The notes beneath the pieces are model-generated. The model was given only the letters and a program-made list of their open reading frames with translations, was not told where the DNA came from and did not search any database. This document shows positions 32,961-45,755 of a DNA stretch of 64,000 nt, piece after piece. The DNA is from Datisca glomerata (Eukaryota; Streptophyta; Magnoliopsida; Cucurbitales; Datiscaceae): the NCBI GenBank assembly GCA_003255025.1, contig QANY01008633.1, forward strand, positions 124,001 to 188,000, read 5' to 3'. The position numbers and the translations under genes were made by a program. Within the stretch, counting starts at the first letter, position 1; each line of letters begins with the position of its first letter.

Positions 32961-33860
32961 TTCTTTTTCTTTCCTGCAATTTTTACTTTGTATTTTGTAT
33001 CTTTTCTTTTTCTCTTTTTTAAGACTTTTTGTAATTTCCCGTTATCAAGGAAATGACTTTCTCGTCTTGTCATGATTCATAAGTTTACCGATTATACTTA
33101 GCAATATTTGAGTGAGTAAAGTAGAATTTAGAAATTTTGTACTTTTTAACATTTTTCAACCGAATAATTTTTCAAATGCTTGTAGAAGAATTATTAAGTA
33201 ACTCACCATTTTAGCACGTAGCAATTTCTAGCTTCCAAGTTATTTCCAATAACAATTTAAGTTTAGACTTCGCCAATTGAATGGATTTTTTGTTTAAAGT
33301 GCTTTACCTGCTTTCTGAGTTGTTTCCTGTTAAGAGTGGATGAGTATTCCCGTTTCCAGTTTCTTCTAAATTTTTCTTTTCTCATTTTCTTGCATTGTGT
33401 TTCATGCTTTGTTTTTCTTTCCACATTTTAGAGAGAAGATTTTTCCAGCACTCAATGGCTTAGGCTTCTAGGCCGCCGACTATTTTTCAGTTTTGATTTT
33501 CTTTTTAGAGAGTAGGCGCCCATTTTCAGGACTTTAGGCTTTTAAACTAGCAACCCGATTTCCATTTTAGAGAGTGGTTTTTGTTCCGTCCTCGATGACT
33601 TAGGCTTTCAGGCCATGGTCATTACTCATTTTCCTTTTGTTGGAAAAATCTTTTCAAAACTAAATCTATTTCCTAAAATTCCCGCCTTCTAATTCTTTTC
33701 TGGAAGTAGGCTATCCTTTTTTATTCTAATTAGTTATCTACATGAGTGTCGTTTCCCATCTTTCTTCTAACAAATCAAGACTTCCTTTCACGAGTTCTTC
33801 ATTTTTCTGTTCAGTTATTTCTGATATGAGATCCATGATTTATTATTTCCACGGGTATAA
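32961..33860. other. Gypsy non-coding part with ~70-bp repeats
   Basis: At 33425-33620 three degenerate units share TTTTAGAGAG...GGCTTAGGCTTYYAGGCC-like text spaced about 65-80 bp apart. The rest has no coding signal. It probably belongs to the gypsy element (spacer or LTR), but no LTR pair was found. Confidence 0.4.
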
Positions 33861-34792
33861 TCGCTTCTATTTTGTAGGCTAAGGAAAATGGTATTTGACC
33901 TTTCGCCTCTCTCAAAGTTGTTCGATATGCCCACAATACTGCCGGTAATTCTTCTACCCATTTTCTCTTTGCTGACTATAGGCATTTCTTCATATTGTCA
34001 AGTATGATTCGGTTTGACCTTTCAGCTTCTCCATTTCCTTATGGGTAGTAGGATGTAGAGAATCGGTTGGCCATTTACAGATCTTCACAGAAAGTCCTCA
34101 CCATCTTTCTAGTAAATTAAAGCTCGTTGTCAGTACTAAGACCAGAGGAATTCTATATCTACACAATATATTTTTTCACAGGAATCCCCTTACTTCTTCG
34201 TCACGAATCCTAGCAAACGCTTTTGGACCAATCCATTTGGTGAAGAAGTCAGTGGCAACTAGCAGGAAGCGTTTCTGAGCGGGTGCCATGGGGAGTGGTT
34301 TGACGATGTCTAAAGCCCACTGCATGAATGACAAAGGATTTGTCACGGTGTTGAGTTCTCGTGTGGCCAATTTTATCACAGAGGCAAATCGTTGACAATT
34401 GTCGCACTTCTTCGCATATTGTTCGGCATCCTGGTACATTTTTAGCGAGTAATATCCTTCATTTAATACTTCGTGGGCTAGAGATCTGCCCTCAGTATGA
34501 TTCCTGCACACCCCTTTGTGAATTTCTGCTATCAGGGCTTTGTATTCGGCTTCATTGTTTGAGGCGTTGAATCTAAATGAGATGGAGTGTTCGAGCATTT
34601 TTCCAAACAGAGTCCGCAGGACCACTCCCGCTCTGGCTCCCTTATTGTTTGAGCCTCCATCAATGTATAACTCCCACATCCCACTTTCAATTGCTTGTTG
34701 TCCGCGTTCTGATTCCTCCTTGGCGTCAACGGTAAATTCTGGCACAAAATCGGCTAAGGCTTGCCGTTTAATTGATGTTCTCAGCTCGTAGT
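33860..34792 (-). pseudogene. Ty3/gypsy RNase H fused to integrase, truncated
   Basis: The open frame 34176-34745 reads a plant gypsy RNase H (WELYIDGGSNNKGARAGVVL, ISFRFNASNNEAEYKALIAE). After an evident internal deletion it continues as integrase zinc finger (RSLAHEVLNEGYY..DAEQYAKKCDNCQRFA) and integrase core (MQWALDIVKPLPMAPAQKRF, VATDFFTKW). Below 34176 the core continues in other frames (RTTLREAKGQIPFSLAYKIE, about 33880-33950). Upstream the frame reads LRTSIKRQALADFVPE, the normal RT-RNase H connection, and then stops dead at the MULE B junction near 34793, so RT, protease and gag are gone. Confidence 0.8.
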
Positions 34793-36419
34793 GTCAGAAA
34801 AATTATGATTGTAAGCAAAACTTTCAGTTTTAGTTTTAGTATATAACGGTATATTTCCTAGTTTTATTACTCACTGTATATTCTTCTATGATAGTCAACA
34901 TTCTAATCGTGAATCTAACGCTTCATTGTAGGTATATCATTCCATCGAAGACAATCTCTCTGACTCACGGTAAATTTCTTTCTATTCGATTGAGTATTGA
35001 TTTTCTTAAGTTTTTTACTCATGTAAACTCAAATTCGTTACTAATTTTCTTTGATAAATTTATGAAACAGAGGTTCAAACTCAAATCCATCGCGACCATC
35101 TCTGGTAATCACGGTATATTACATTATATATGCATGATTATTGATTTTCATCTTGTTCTACATTTCATTACGTAAGTTCATTATAGCATATTTAGTTACT
35201 GATTTAAACTGAAGTTCATTACAGGTCTGCATTACTGATTTTATAAAACGGAGGTTTAAATTATAGGTCATTTCAAATTTCTTGAAATTATTGATTAAAA
35301 TGAGTTCTGTATGAGATTTATGATGTTCATTACACAATATTTATTGAAGTTCATTTACTGATTTATTGTTGTTGGTATATTATGACGTTTGGTACACTAA
35401 AATGTATAAAGATTCATGTGATTGACAGTAACAAAACAACAAATAATATATATTTTATGCCTTAAGTATATAACCATACATATACTAACTGCAACTTCAA
35501 TGTACAATGATTACCTATTGTCCATTGTGTAAACTTGTGTTAGTGAATCTTAAAATGTGCACACTAACATGTGAAGTATTATGCTAGAGTTGTGTGATTG
35601 CAATGACAGAATAACAAGAGTATATATGCATGTGCCTGTAAGACATATATGTAATAAGTGTGATCTTAATGTACCATACTGCTCTATTGTTCATTATGTT
35701 AACATGCTTATATGTATATGAAAATTTTGGCAGAAATACAATGAGGGATAAAACAATAGCAAAATATGATAAAAATAGATGGAACCAAATTGACAAAGAA
35801 AAATCGGTTGTTGAATCAGAGATAAATATGTACACAGAACACTGATTTCTGCAAATATAATAATTGTCATTGAAATCAGATTTTTATATATAATAACTGA
35901 ATGTAATTTTTTTTATTTATTAGGACCAACCAAGGAGAAGCAATAGATTACAATCGACTAGGACTTCTACTATGCCGAGCAAAAGAAGGCAGGAACAAAA
36001 AAGAAAGCTACAACAAATAGAAGAGAGTGAATCAAATGAGGTTCAAAACACTTAAACCAGTGAAAGCCCCCAACATCCAAATTCTACCAGATCCAATCAT
36101 AATGACACATAAGAAGATATTACCAATGAAATGACAGGAGCTGAAAATGAGGTAAAAAATTAAAACAGTAATCTAAAATATACATATGGTAATTCGATAT
36201 ATACTATTGTTATGTTTAATGTAAATATTCTTGTTATTTACTATTTTGCAGGACTATCCAGTATTTGTACCCCCTGAACTATGGAAGGCCAACAAGAAAA
36301 TAAACATTTACAACAAGCTAGAATACTTGACTCAACTAAGATGTTGGTTGACACCTGAAGAGAGGCTATTTAGGAAAACGTGTTTAGGTAACATTTTGAA
36401 CATTAAACTAGCTAAAATC

Positions 36420-38802
36420 TATAACGCCTCGATTCTTGAGGGTTAAACATGCTTGAAATTTCAAAATTTAAAAATTCTCCAATTCAATTAAAACCCTAAT
36501 TTGAGAAAATTCCCAAATTAAAAACCCTAATTTTAACCTTAAATAGCGGAAGCATAAAAATTAATTTAAAATAATATTAACTCATTAAACTGAAATAAAT
36601 GATTCATTAAATTGTAATAAAGTGAACCACGAAAATCCATATGACATGAAAGATTAAACATGAATATTCATAAATATCTGAAATAACTGAAGTCATAATT
36701 AATCTTAGAAATCATAATCATGCTTGCTATGGCAGTCCCTCACTCCTACTGCTCACTATCATCTACAACACAATCATCTATGGGGGTGAGTATTAAAAAT
36801 ACTCAGTAAGTAAATTCACATACTAATGAGTTTCACATGACATAAATGTAAACATATAAATCATGCAAATTTATTTCACACGTTCACAGGTTACATAAAA
36901 TACTTGTAACAACACATTGATTTCATGATTAACATATAACTTGAACTTGTACTTATACATGTCAATACTTATACTTGCTTGATCATAACCTGACTAAACA
37001 TATCCCTCGATTAACAACCTGACCAGAACTGTTTCACAATTTGAACTTGAACTTGTAACATGAATGTGAACATGACAGATTGGGTGTCCTGAAACTCGAT
37101 ATCACTTAAGGTTGTCTGAACCTCAAGGACGCTAACATGAACCTGATGACACCCAACTGTATAACTTGATAACATGACGTGAACAATCTGGTTACTTGAT
37201 AATCAAGAGACATGACTAAGTCTACTTCTTGTCTACTTTTCACTTTTTACTTGAACTAATATTCATATTTCACGTTATCGCATATACATGTGTAAACATA
37301 TAACTTGTTCATGAACATAAATAGTATAACTAATACATGTATAACTTAAAATATAATCATACATAACATGGTAAATAATTTCATCATAATATGGAAAACA
37401 AATAAAACACTTGATCATAAGATTGAACATAAAGAAATAATAATAAACATTCACATTATATATATTCTACACTTATAGCACATGAACCGAATTATTATGT
37501 AAATCCACTTACCTAGATTCGCTACGAATTAAATTCAGCAACTAATGACCTGAAATCTAAGGATCCCAGATCACAATAAATTCATATAATATCTACAATT
37601 ATTTAAATAACTAAGCAAGGTTGGGAACAGGTGGAAACCACATCAGGTGAAAATTATCAAATGGTTTAAAAAGGTTCAACAAGGTTCGGGTGGTCTGAAT
37701 TGGTTCGGTTCTACTGTTTTGGGTCGGTTCGGTCTGGTTGGGTTGGACTGGTCTAGTCTGATTGAGTCGGTTCAATCCAATATGGTCTGACTGAGCCAAG
37801 TTGGCCTGGTCTGGTCTGAATGAACCGGTTCGATTCAAGTGCACCGGTTCAAAAGAAGGGGGAAACAGAAAAGGGAGACGAAGAAGAGGGGGAGAGAAAG
37901 ACGTAACAGGGGGAACTAAAGAGAGAGAGAAACAGAACAAAGAGGGGGAGGGAGATGAAGAAGAGGGAGAGAGACAGAACAGAGAGAGACATAACATAGA
38001 GGGGGAGACGAAGGAGAGAGAGAGACAAAACAGAGAGGGTGAGGCAAAGAAGAGAGAGAGACGAAAAAGAGAGGGGGAAGGAGACGAAGAAGAGGGAGAG
38101 AGAGAAAGACAGAACAAAGAGGGGGGAGAGAGGAAGAACAGATAGGGAAAGATGAAGGAGAGAGAGAGAGACAAAACAGAGAGGGGAGAGGGAGAGAGAC
38201 AAAACAGAGAGAGATAGAACATAGAGAAAAGAAAGGAGAACATGAAAATGACCCAATTGTAGCTTGCAGGCGGCGATACGATGACGATGCCAAAAGAATG
38301 TAAATGGCTGGAAATGAAGAACCAAAATTTTAGAGAGAGAGAAGAGGAAACGAGAAATAAAATAAGAGAAATAAAATAAAGGATACAAGAAATTTCTTAC
38401 CAAAGATCAAAGTTAGTGGGCTGCCCAAGTTGAAATGAAGAAGAAGGTGAAGAGCAGAGAGGCTTCGATGGGGAAGAAAAACTGTAAAATAGAGAGGAAA
38501 ACAGTTGCAGGGGAGGATTCGTGAAGAAGAAAGTGGAGAACAATAGGGATTTAAAGAGCATTAGATTAGATGAGAGTTACACACTAAGGAAACGGTTATG
38601 TTTTCCTGCAAAAATGGAGGAAAGAGGGGGAGTTACATGGGTAAGCTAGAGATAAAAGCAAGGAGAGATATGGGGAAGATGAAGGAGAGAGAACACGTGT
38701 GAGGGAAATAAATTGGATTGGCTTAATGTGTATGTTAGTGCATATGTGTGAGTGAGAGTTTGAGTTATAAAAATAACCCTTACAAAGTACATGGGTATTA
38801 TA
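36420..38802 (-). repeat. Solo-LTR-like insertion in the DUF1985 exon (copy B)
   Basis: Inserted at the same base as in copy A, with the same 5-bp duplication AAATC on both sides (36415-36419 and 38803-38807). It is about 130 bp shorter, mainly through fewer GA-minisatellite units. Its left end reads TATAACGCC where copy A keeps TGTAACGCC, a later substitution. Confidence 0.7.
37850..38240 (+). repeat. Purine-rich GA minisatellite within the LTR (copy B)
   Basis: Same tract as in copy A with fewer and rearranged GAGAGAGACAGAACAGAGAGG units; the associated long ORFs on both strands are low-complexity artefacts. Confidence 0.85.
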
Positions 38803-39480
38803 AAATCCCTCCTCAGTTGTTACTTCATTTAGCTAGGAGATAGTGTTTTAGTAACAATAATGATGAGTTGTGTTTCAATAGTGAGGGGAATGTTATTAGA
38901 TTTGGACTTAAGGAGTTTGCATTGGTAACTGGTTTGAATTGTGGACCTTATTCATCAATCGACAAAGAGTCATTACTCGAGGGTAGTTTATTAGATGAAG
39001 CCTTTCCAAACATAAAATCAATGTCTATGGAGAGCCTTGTGTGCTCTTTTAATGCGTTTAGGTATGTAAATCATGACCTAAAAATAAAATTGGCAAAATT
39101 TATTTGTTTGGAGAACCTTATTCTTCCAAAAATTGACAACAAGCATCGATCTAGACCATATGAATATGGTCGATATAGATGAAGTTTTTGAGTCTTATCT
39201 ATGGGGAAGATTATCATATGATCTGACCCTTGGATTCATCAAGAGCGTGTTGAACAACCCTTCAGTGAAGAGTCTTGGATCTGGTGGCATCCCCTTAGCC
39301 TTAATAGTGTGGGCTTAAGAAGTCATCCTAACACTGACTGATGCACAAAACAACATTGCACAACAAGCGGTGGATGGAATCCCAAGGATATGGAACTGGA
39401 GGAGCGGTGAACGACCCAGATGAAATGATATACAGTTAAAGTTTTATTTACTCCAAATAGGTAAATGTTTTTTCATTACA

Positions 39481-41876
39481 CAACATATATCATCAGTAGT
39501 ATTATGTTTACTCTCAGTATATTTTTAGTGACAGATAAGTAGTATATTAATGTTTCATGTATTCCATAAATTATAAGCAGTAGTATATTTATGATGACTC
39601 TCAGTATATAGTCAATGATTGTTAATGTTTAATTGAGCACATAAATTATATCTGCAGTGGTATATTTATATTTACTCTCAGTATACAATCATTTAGTTTT
39701 TGGAAGTATATTAATGTTTAATGTATTCCATAAATTATATTGGTAGTAGTATATTTATGATTACTCTCTGTATATAGTCAATGATTGTTTGGTAGCGTAT
39801 TAATGTTTATTTTAGCACCTAAATTATATCTGTAATAGTATAATGATGATTACTATCAGTATATAGTCAATGGTTGTTAAGTTTTTATTCTTCTTGTTTT
39901 GGGCCTGCCATGAGAATTTTCTGCATGTTTTCTGAAATAAAGTTTGTTTTCATTACAACTTACTATTAAACCAATTGTTATGACACAATTGAAGATTGAT
40001 GCACCTTTCATGGCACATTATTAGAAGGAAAAAATGTGCCAAATGAAAGGAATGCCAAAAATTCAAAAGCTTATTCATTTGGCTTGTTGAGAGGAGACAA
40101 AAAAAGTTTCAAAATAAAGAAACAATGGATGTCCTGGCAAGGAAGATAGACAAATTAGAAAAGCGCAACAAGAAATGAACATATCCAAGCATGAATATAA
40201 AATTAGGGAGATTCATACGATGTTGTTTAAGATTTCACAACAAAAAAGATGTTGCAAAGGTAAATTAATTTAGATACTATGCATAAATAATTTAGCATAA
40301 CTAATTTAAATACTATGAATGATGGTAATGTGGTTGCATTTGTGTTATGGATGGGAAAAAAATCCGTGATGATGCTGATGGTGCTGCTAATGCTGATAGG
40401 GCTGATAATGATGAGGTTGGAGGTAACGACAACATTAATGATAATGCTGCTAATGCTGAAAACAAAGAGGCTGGAAACACATAGGGCCGCAACAACCATG
40501 TAAGAACAAATGTAGAAAAAATTTATCCATTGTATGTATATTATTATTGACTTAAGGTGTATAATAATATATTGTCAACAGTATTTGTTGGATGATGATC
40601 GGCCTTTACCTACAATTGAATAGCAACCTGTGAAGGTAATTGTAAATATGCATATCTTCTTCATTATTCTGATAGTCAACAATTAAGCACTTCTTCCACT
40701 GTATTATATATATTTGCATGTGTGAATATGAATTTTGTAAATGTAGTTCTTTGATAATTTCATCTAAATCTACATACTGCAAGAAAACAAAAAAAGAGAC
40801 GACTTGTTAAGACAACAATGACTTACGTAAATAATTCATAGCGGCTGATGAATATATCCTGAAAAGAGCAATCAACAACACAACTAGCAGTGTGGAAGGA
40901 TCAACTAGTAGTGCAACTAGCAGCTCCGAATGAGCAGCCACCGCAACCAGCAACCCAAATAGAGCAACCAACAACACAACCAGATATACCTAACTTTGAA
41001 TTATTTTCGCAGCCTTTGAATGCTGATGAATGAATTTGTCATAAAAATTTTGGTTTATCAATATTTGAATTTCAAACTTTATGAGTTGCTACAACTTATG
41101 GATGGATACAATTTATGGATGACTTTAGGATTAGTTGTTGATGAATATAAATAGGTAGAAAGATTATGATAGTCTGACATATTTTTTTCTTGATTTTGAA
41201 AGATTTTGATGGAGCTTGAATGAAAAACAGTTGAAAAATGAAAAAATTTCTTTGATATAGATTGTTTTATTAATGTTTATACAGGTGAGAAAATGATATT
41301 ATACTATGGGTATATAATAAATACTCATAGTATTTAGTTATCTTAACCTATTTGAATCAGTACATAAGTTCTTGTTGAAGATCAATATTTTGAGTATTAA
41401 AAACAAGTGAAAATGATGAAAATATACCTTGATATGGATTGTTTTAATGAAGTATATACATGTAAGTAAATAATAATACACTATGAGTACATAATCACCA
41501 TCCATAGTATTTCACTTATCCTAACATGTTTGTATCAATAGATAAGATCTATTGAATATGTTAGTAAAATACAAGTCAAAACAAGCAAAAAAGATGTTCA
41601 ACAATATTACATTAATGACTACAACATGAAAGAATTATATGATTCATAAAATAATATACTATAATTATATCACTATATACTATGAGTGTCTATGAGTATA
41701 TAAACACTATCCAAAGTATTCACTTGGCCATTGACATGTTCGAGTTAAAATTGAAAAAATATATATAAAATAAACATCATACTAACTAAGGATAAAATCC
41801 ATATTCTAAAATCAGAGTATCCAAAAAAAAAACCGTCCAATCAATACGAAACTAGTTTATTAACAAAACTAAAAAC
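39481..41876 (+). other. MULE B segment between the two genes, with further captured-gene remnants
   Basis: 39885-41130 is absent from copy A. It shows scraps of an acidic, Asn/Ala/Asp-rich coding sequence (DADGAANADRADNDEVGG at about 40368-40425) and a Pro/Thr/Gln-rich piece near 40900-41030 (QPTTQPDIPNFELFSQPLN), which may be later exons of the DUF1985 gene. No ULP-type protease domain with His/Asp/Cys residues is recognisable. The rest is AT-rich repeat sequence shared with copy A. Confidence 0.4.
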
Positions 41877-43295
41877 ATGATCATCAACACACATCATGTC
41901 GAGCATTTTTTTAGAGCACCTCCATCACTATCTTTAACAGGATTCTTGCAAGTCACCCCACAAGTACTGCATGTATCTTTAGGCATGTTTTCACCAAAAG
42001 ACAAGTACATTTTCTTTTTTGACGTACCCGAAGAACGTCTCACATGTGGGAGTAAGATCCTTTGATTTCACATTATCAGGAATAGACCAATCACATACAT
42101 TACCAACGGGGCTAACAAATGTTGCATACATAGCTTCAAGCTTTCTTTTCAAATAATCGTTGAAGTATATGGATATGGTGATAAGTTTCTTCTTGTAAGT
42201 GTTGCACACGCATAAGAATAAGGAAGTTGATCTAACTGCCACATATTGTAAGTGCAACGCCTATTTGTAATGTTGACATCATATTCAATATCACCATAAA
42301 AAACTTACGATGTGTTAAGATCAACAATGTAAACCTACAATCAACATTAAGATAAAATAAAATTAATACTAAATAATGAAAGGAAATAATCAAATATGAA
42401 TTCAATAAATAAAAAGAAAAGAAACATTGACATAAGAAATCTCACATCCATAGACGGGTAAGCTCAAATTGAACACGTAGATATTTCTCTACTTTCTTCG
42501 TCAAATAAGTAACCATACAACTAGCAACAATCCTACGATCATAAAATCATAACTACAATGTTTGTCGAATATACTCAATAATCAAGCAACATGCAACGAT
42601 TTAGCATCCTTTATAATAGAATTTTATGTCTCCATAAGGTTTGAAGTCATTACATTTTACCGGCGCCTTAGAAAGTATGAAGGAGCCCATTTCTCATACC
42701 CAACATCTTTTAAGTAAGAGCGTATAGAAGGAACGATGGCTTCTAAACAACACATATGCAACTCAAAATCTACAATCTCATATGCCCTCGCACATTTATA
42801 GAATAAAACTATCAAGCTTGAACCTTTTATATATCGTCTTCACATTGTTAAGTAGATGTTGCATGCAATAACCATGATGAGCATCCGAGAAAGACTTGCA
42901 AACAGCCTTTGGGATGCTATTATCTTGATCAGAAATAATTACCAACTCCTCACGATATCCAAGGGCACAAGTCAACTGCTCTATAACCCAATCTCAAGCC
43001 AAATCATTCTCTGAATCAACAATCACAAAAGCTAATGGAAAATTTTGGTCACTGCCATCAAGCATTGAAGCAATCAGAAGTGTATCATGACACTTATTCA
43101 TCAAAAGTGTCCCGTCAACACCTATAACAAGTCTACAATGACGTCTACCATTTAAAGAAGGCCCTAAAGTCATGAAAAAAATATTTTAGCCTACCATCAC
43201 GATCATAATGCAAATGTGTGACACTACCTAAAACATATAAAAAATATTTACTAAACACATAAATTGATATGTAATAATGCAGTGAATAACAATAG

Positions 43296-43334
<39 letters not shown>

Positions 43335-44195
43335 TTAGAGTAATTAACAGTTTACCATACTATGCTTATTCTTCTGCAAGTGGAAGTAATAGAATGTAAT
43401 ATCGCATAAGACTCCTTCAGAGATCCATGAATCATATCAAGAGCTCCATTTTAGCCCTCCAAGCTTTATAGTAACTTAAATGTCGTGCTTCACATGCATA
43501 TGATGAATAATATCCTTAGGTTGTGTGCAATTAGTAATTCCACACATATACTTATCCTTTATACACTTACTAACAATTGTCAAAGTAGCTTGATGGTGAT
43601 CACTTTGTACAATGTCAGGTGAACAAGTGTGCTCCTTTACATACTTTCTAACACGCCAAATTTCACCACCTCTATAACGTGAAGCACGTACAAACCATTG
43701 ACAAGTCTTAACAATACACTGAACTACATACCTTTCATGATTAGACTTGCTAGTCATCAGATGTCTTACTACCAATGCGGGACGTAACAATTAACAGATA
43801 ATTTCTCCATTTCTCATTATTCATCAAAATAAGATAACACTCAACGTTAGAATCTATGCTAATCTCTAAAAAAAAATAGAAGTTGATCCTTCATATTCAA
43901 TATTCACCATCAAATACAAATTATTAGAATCTACATCTAACGCACGAGATACTAAACTGAGTAAAACATTGTGTGATGCATCATTAACAATCGACAATGA
44001 CTTAATCTTTTAGTCAATATAATTTCTCCCTTCATCCCACCTTCCATCATAAAAAAGAACTATGGGAATATTCATCATCAGACCTAAATAAAAGCATAAC
44101 AATAAAGAAGTAAATGCCATATATAAACATAGTATATGATTATCTACCATATAACAGGAATGACAAAAATCTACAGAAAATGATTCAATCATACC
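41877..44195 (-). pseudogene. MULE transposase, copy B, nearly full length but broken
   Basis: From 44195 down, the minus strand encodes an N-terminal MULE pattern (IPIVLFYDGRWDEGRNYID). The MuDR-type DNA-binding domain follows at 43476-43790 (HLMTSKSNHERYVVQCIVKT and CQWFVRASRYRGGEIWRVRK YVKEHTCSPD..HHQATLTIVS). Next is the catalytic core (43150-42850; GVDGTLL..., VDSENDLAWDWVIEQL, ISDQDNSIPKAV, HHGYCMQHLLNNVK), with Asp of DGT and SDQ visible. The RRRY.VMTSNL region, a SWIM-like zinc finger near 42250 and the Cys-rich C-terminus end at 41877. Stops and frame shifts between these blocks prevent function, yet domain order is complete. Confidence 0.8.
43299..43331. repeat. (AT)n microsatellite in the transposase intron or spacer
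   Basis: Perfect AT run in copy B. In copy A the homologous position (AAATATAT, 12254-12260) is where the MULE ends and copia begins. Confidence 0.95.
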
Positions 44196-45112
44196 AACAA
44201 TAAGATATTATCAAAACAACCAGACCATTAAATATCCAGAAACAACCAAATCAAACAATATAAACTAAGATTAATCATAAAACATAACAGTATAACTATA
44301 TACTCCAAAACACTTTGTTATGACAAAAAAAATAGAGTAATCACCTAATGCGTCAAGATTCTTTACTGGATTTTCTTGAAGTTTTAGCTACAATAAATAT
44401 AAAACAGAAATTCTATATTCTTATCACGCACAAGAACCAAAAATTGATGAAAATATAAAAAGGAATTTAAAATCCCTGAGTCTAAAATCATATATGACAT
44501 GCAAACCTAAATTCTTGAATAATTTTGCAAGAATGCCTTACAAAATTTGAAACGAGGAACAAGAATGGCTTACAAAATAAGAAGAATGAACGAGAATTTA
44601 CTTGAATTCGATTAGGAGCAAGCTGATACAAAAAATTTGATCAATTCACCCAATGTAGATTTTCCAATATCAAACAATTTTGCCACGAATATTCAATTGC
44701 TGGGAAGAAAGAAATTATATATTAAGCTGTAATTTTTATGATTCAGATTGAAATAACGAATGGAAGATGTAAATCAGAAATAAAAAAGCTGTAAATTAGA
44801 AAAGAAGAAATAATGAATGAAAGAAGAAGCTGAAAATTAAGAAAGATTAGAACTTGTAATTCAGATTGAAATATGTAAAACTTGAAATCTGCGAAAACTA
44901 CAAGACACAAAGGGAAGCCGCGAAGAAGAGAATGAAAGAGATACCTAAAACAAAAAATAATTATATTAAGAATAGAATAGTAAAACAACAAAAAATATCT
45001 TTACTACCTAATTTAAATATTGTAAATATTGTAGATTTCGACCATCTGTGCAAAACAGAAAAAAGCCCTTTAACAAAACTAATTAAAAAAGTAGACTGAA
45101 TCTCTAATTTTC

Positions 45113-45755
45113 CCTAGTTAGTTTAAGCCATAAGAATTTATAGCTTCCCATTTTCCTAATTGATTAGAAAATATTAGTGTGAGTGGCACACTAAGTCGGC
45201 AGCCTATAGAGATAAAATGATGTGCTTTTCTCATATAAAGCCGTAACATTTGGGTGGTGAAGAAAGAATGAGCCGCCTATAAAATTCTAGGTGAAAAAGT
45301 TCATTAATTTGAGCAAGCCGTCTAGCATCGTCTAGCACATTGTTAGACGAAGAAATTGCAAGGTGTAATTTTAGGATAGCTGTAACAGTCTGTTCACAAA
45401 GGAAAAAGGAAGTCGTCGATGGAGAGAAAACCTACTTTGAGAGGCACTATTTTGACGAGGTTTGTTTTATTTCATTGTATAAGTACGTTTAACGGTAACA
45501 TATATTAATCTTGTGATTGGTGTAAGCATCTAGTTGTATCTAGAGAAGAAATTGGTGTAACCCACAATTTTATGTGGAAGATATCATTCACAGTTTGTCT
45601 CGTGATTTTTTTATAATTTTCACATTAATCTGTTGTCCTATTTTTATAATTCGGTTATTATCTTTGCTTGATAATTTACTCTAATATTGATAATTAGTTA
45701 TCGACTATGTAATATTGAACTTTGGTAAATAGGAATTTAGGACAAAATTTCAACA
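45113..45755 (+). repeat. Solo copia LTR, same family as 1156-2685
   Basis: It aligns with the interrupted LTR at the start of the window but lacks the Helitron, giving the empty-site sequence CCTAATTGATTAG. It ends ...TTTCAACA and is not followed by a primer binding site. ATTTT occurs just before (45107-45111) and just after it (45756-45760), a possible 5-bp target duplication, which would make it a solo LTR. Confidence 0.65.

Larger units (their letters stand above)
35734..39480 (+). pseudogene. DUF1985-type gene captured by MULE copy B, disrupted
   Basis: Exons by homology are 35734-35829 (ATG 35741), 35924-36151, then 36252-36419 continuing at 38808-39470 after the inserted LTR. The first intron's donor, GT in copy A, is AT here (CAGAGATAAAT), so normal splicing would fail. 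The second exon has one stop fewer than copy A. The long exon carries DYPVFVPPELWKANKKIN, and past the LTR FGLKEFALVTGLNCG, LWGRLSYDLTLGF and SGGIPLALIVWA, the DUF1985 pattern. A frame change near 39130 and a stop at 39316 break it, the frame change at the same place as in copy A, so at least that lesion predates the split of the copies. Confidence 0.7.
34793..45112. mobile_element. Mutator-like element, copy B (left end lost)
   Basis: Homologous to copy A from its first shared base (GTCAGAAAAATTATG), it extends further on the right through the transposase N-terminus to about 45112, where copia LTR sequence begins. The left edge abuts gypsy RNase H with no target duplication, so the left terminus is probably deleted. 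It retains 1.2 kb missing in copy A. The right-end coordinate is set by the start of the LTR homology and is approximate. Confidence 0.65.

Noticed and set aside
33860..34792. Endogenous pararetrovirus
   Set aside because: An integrase zinc finger and core follow RNase H, which places it in Ty3/gypsy; no movement protein or coat motif was seen.
39481..41130. Intact ULP1-type protease in MULE B
   Set aside because: Expected from the family, but no His/Asp/Cys catalytic block could be read in any frame.
10799..44195. An active MULE transposase
   Set aside because: Both copies have stops and frame shifts; copy A also lacks the DNA-binding domain.
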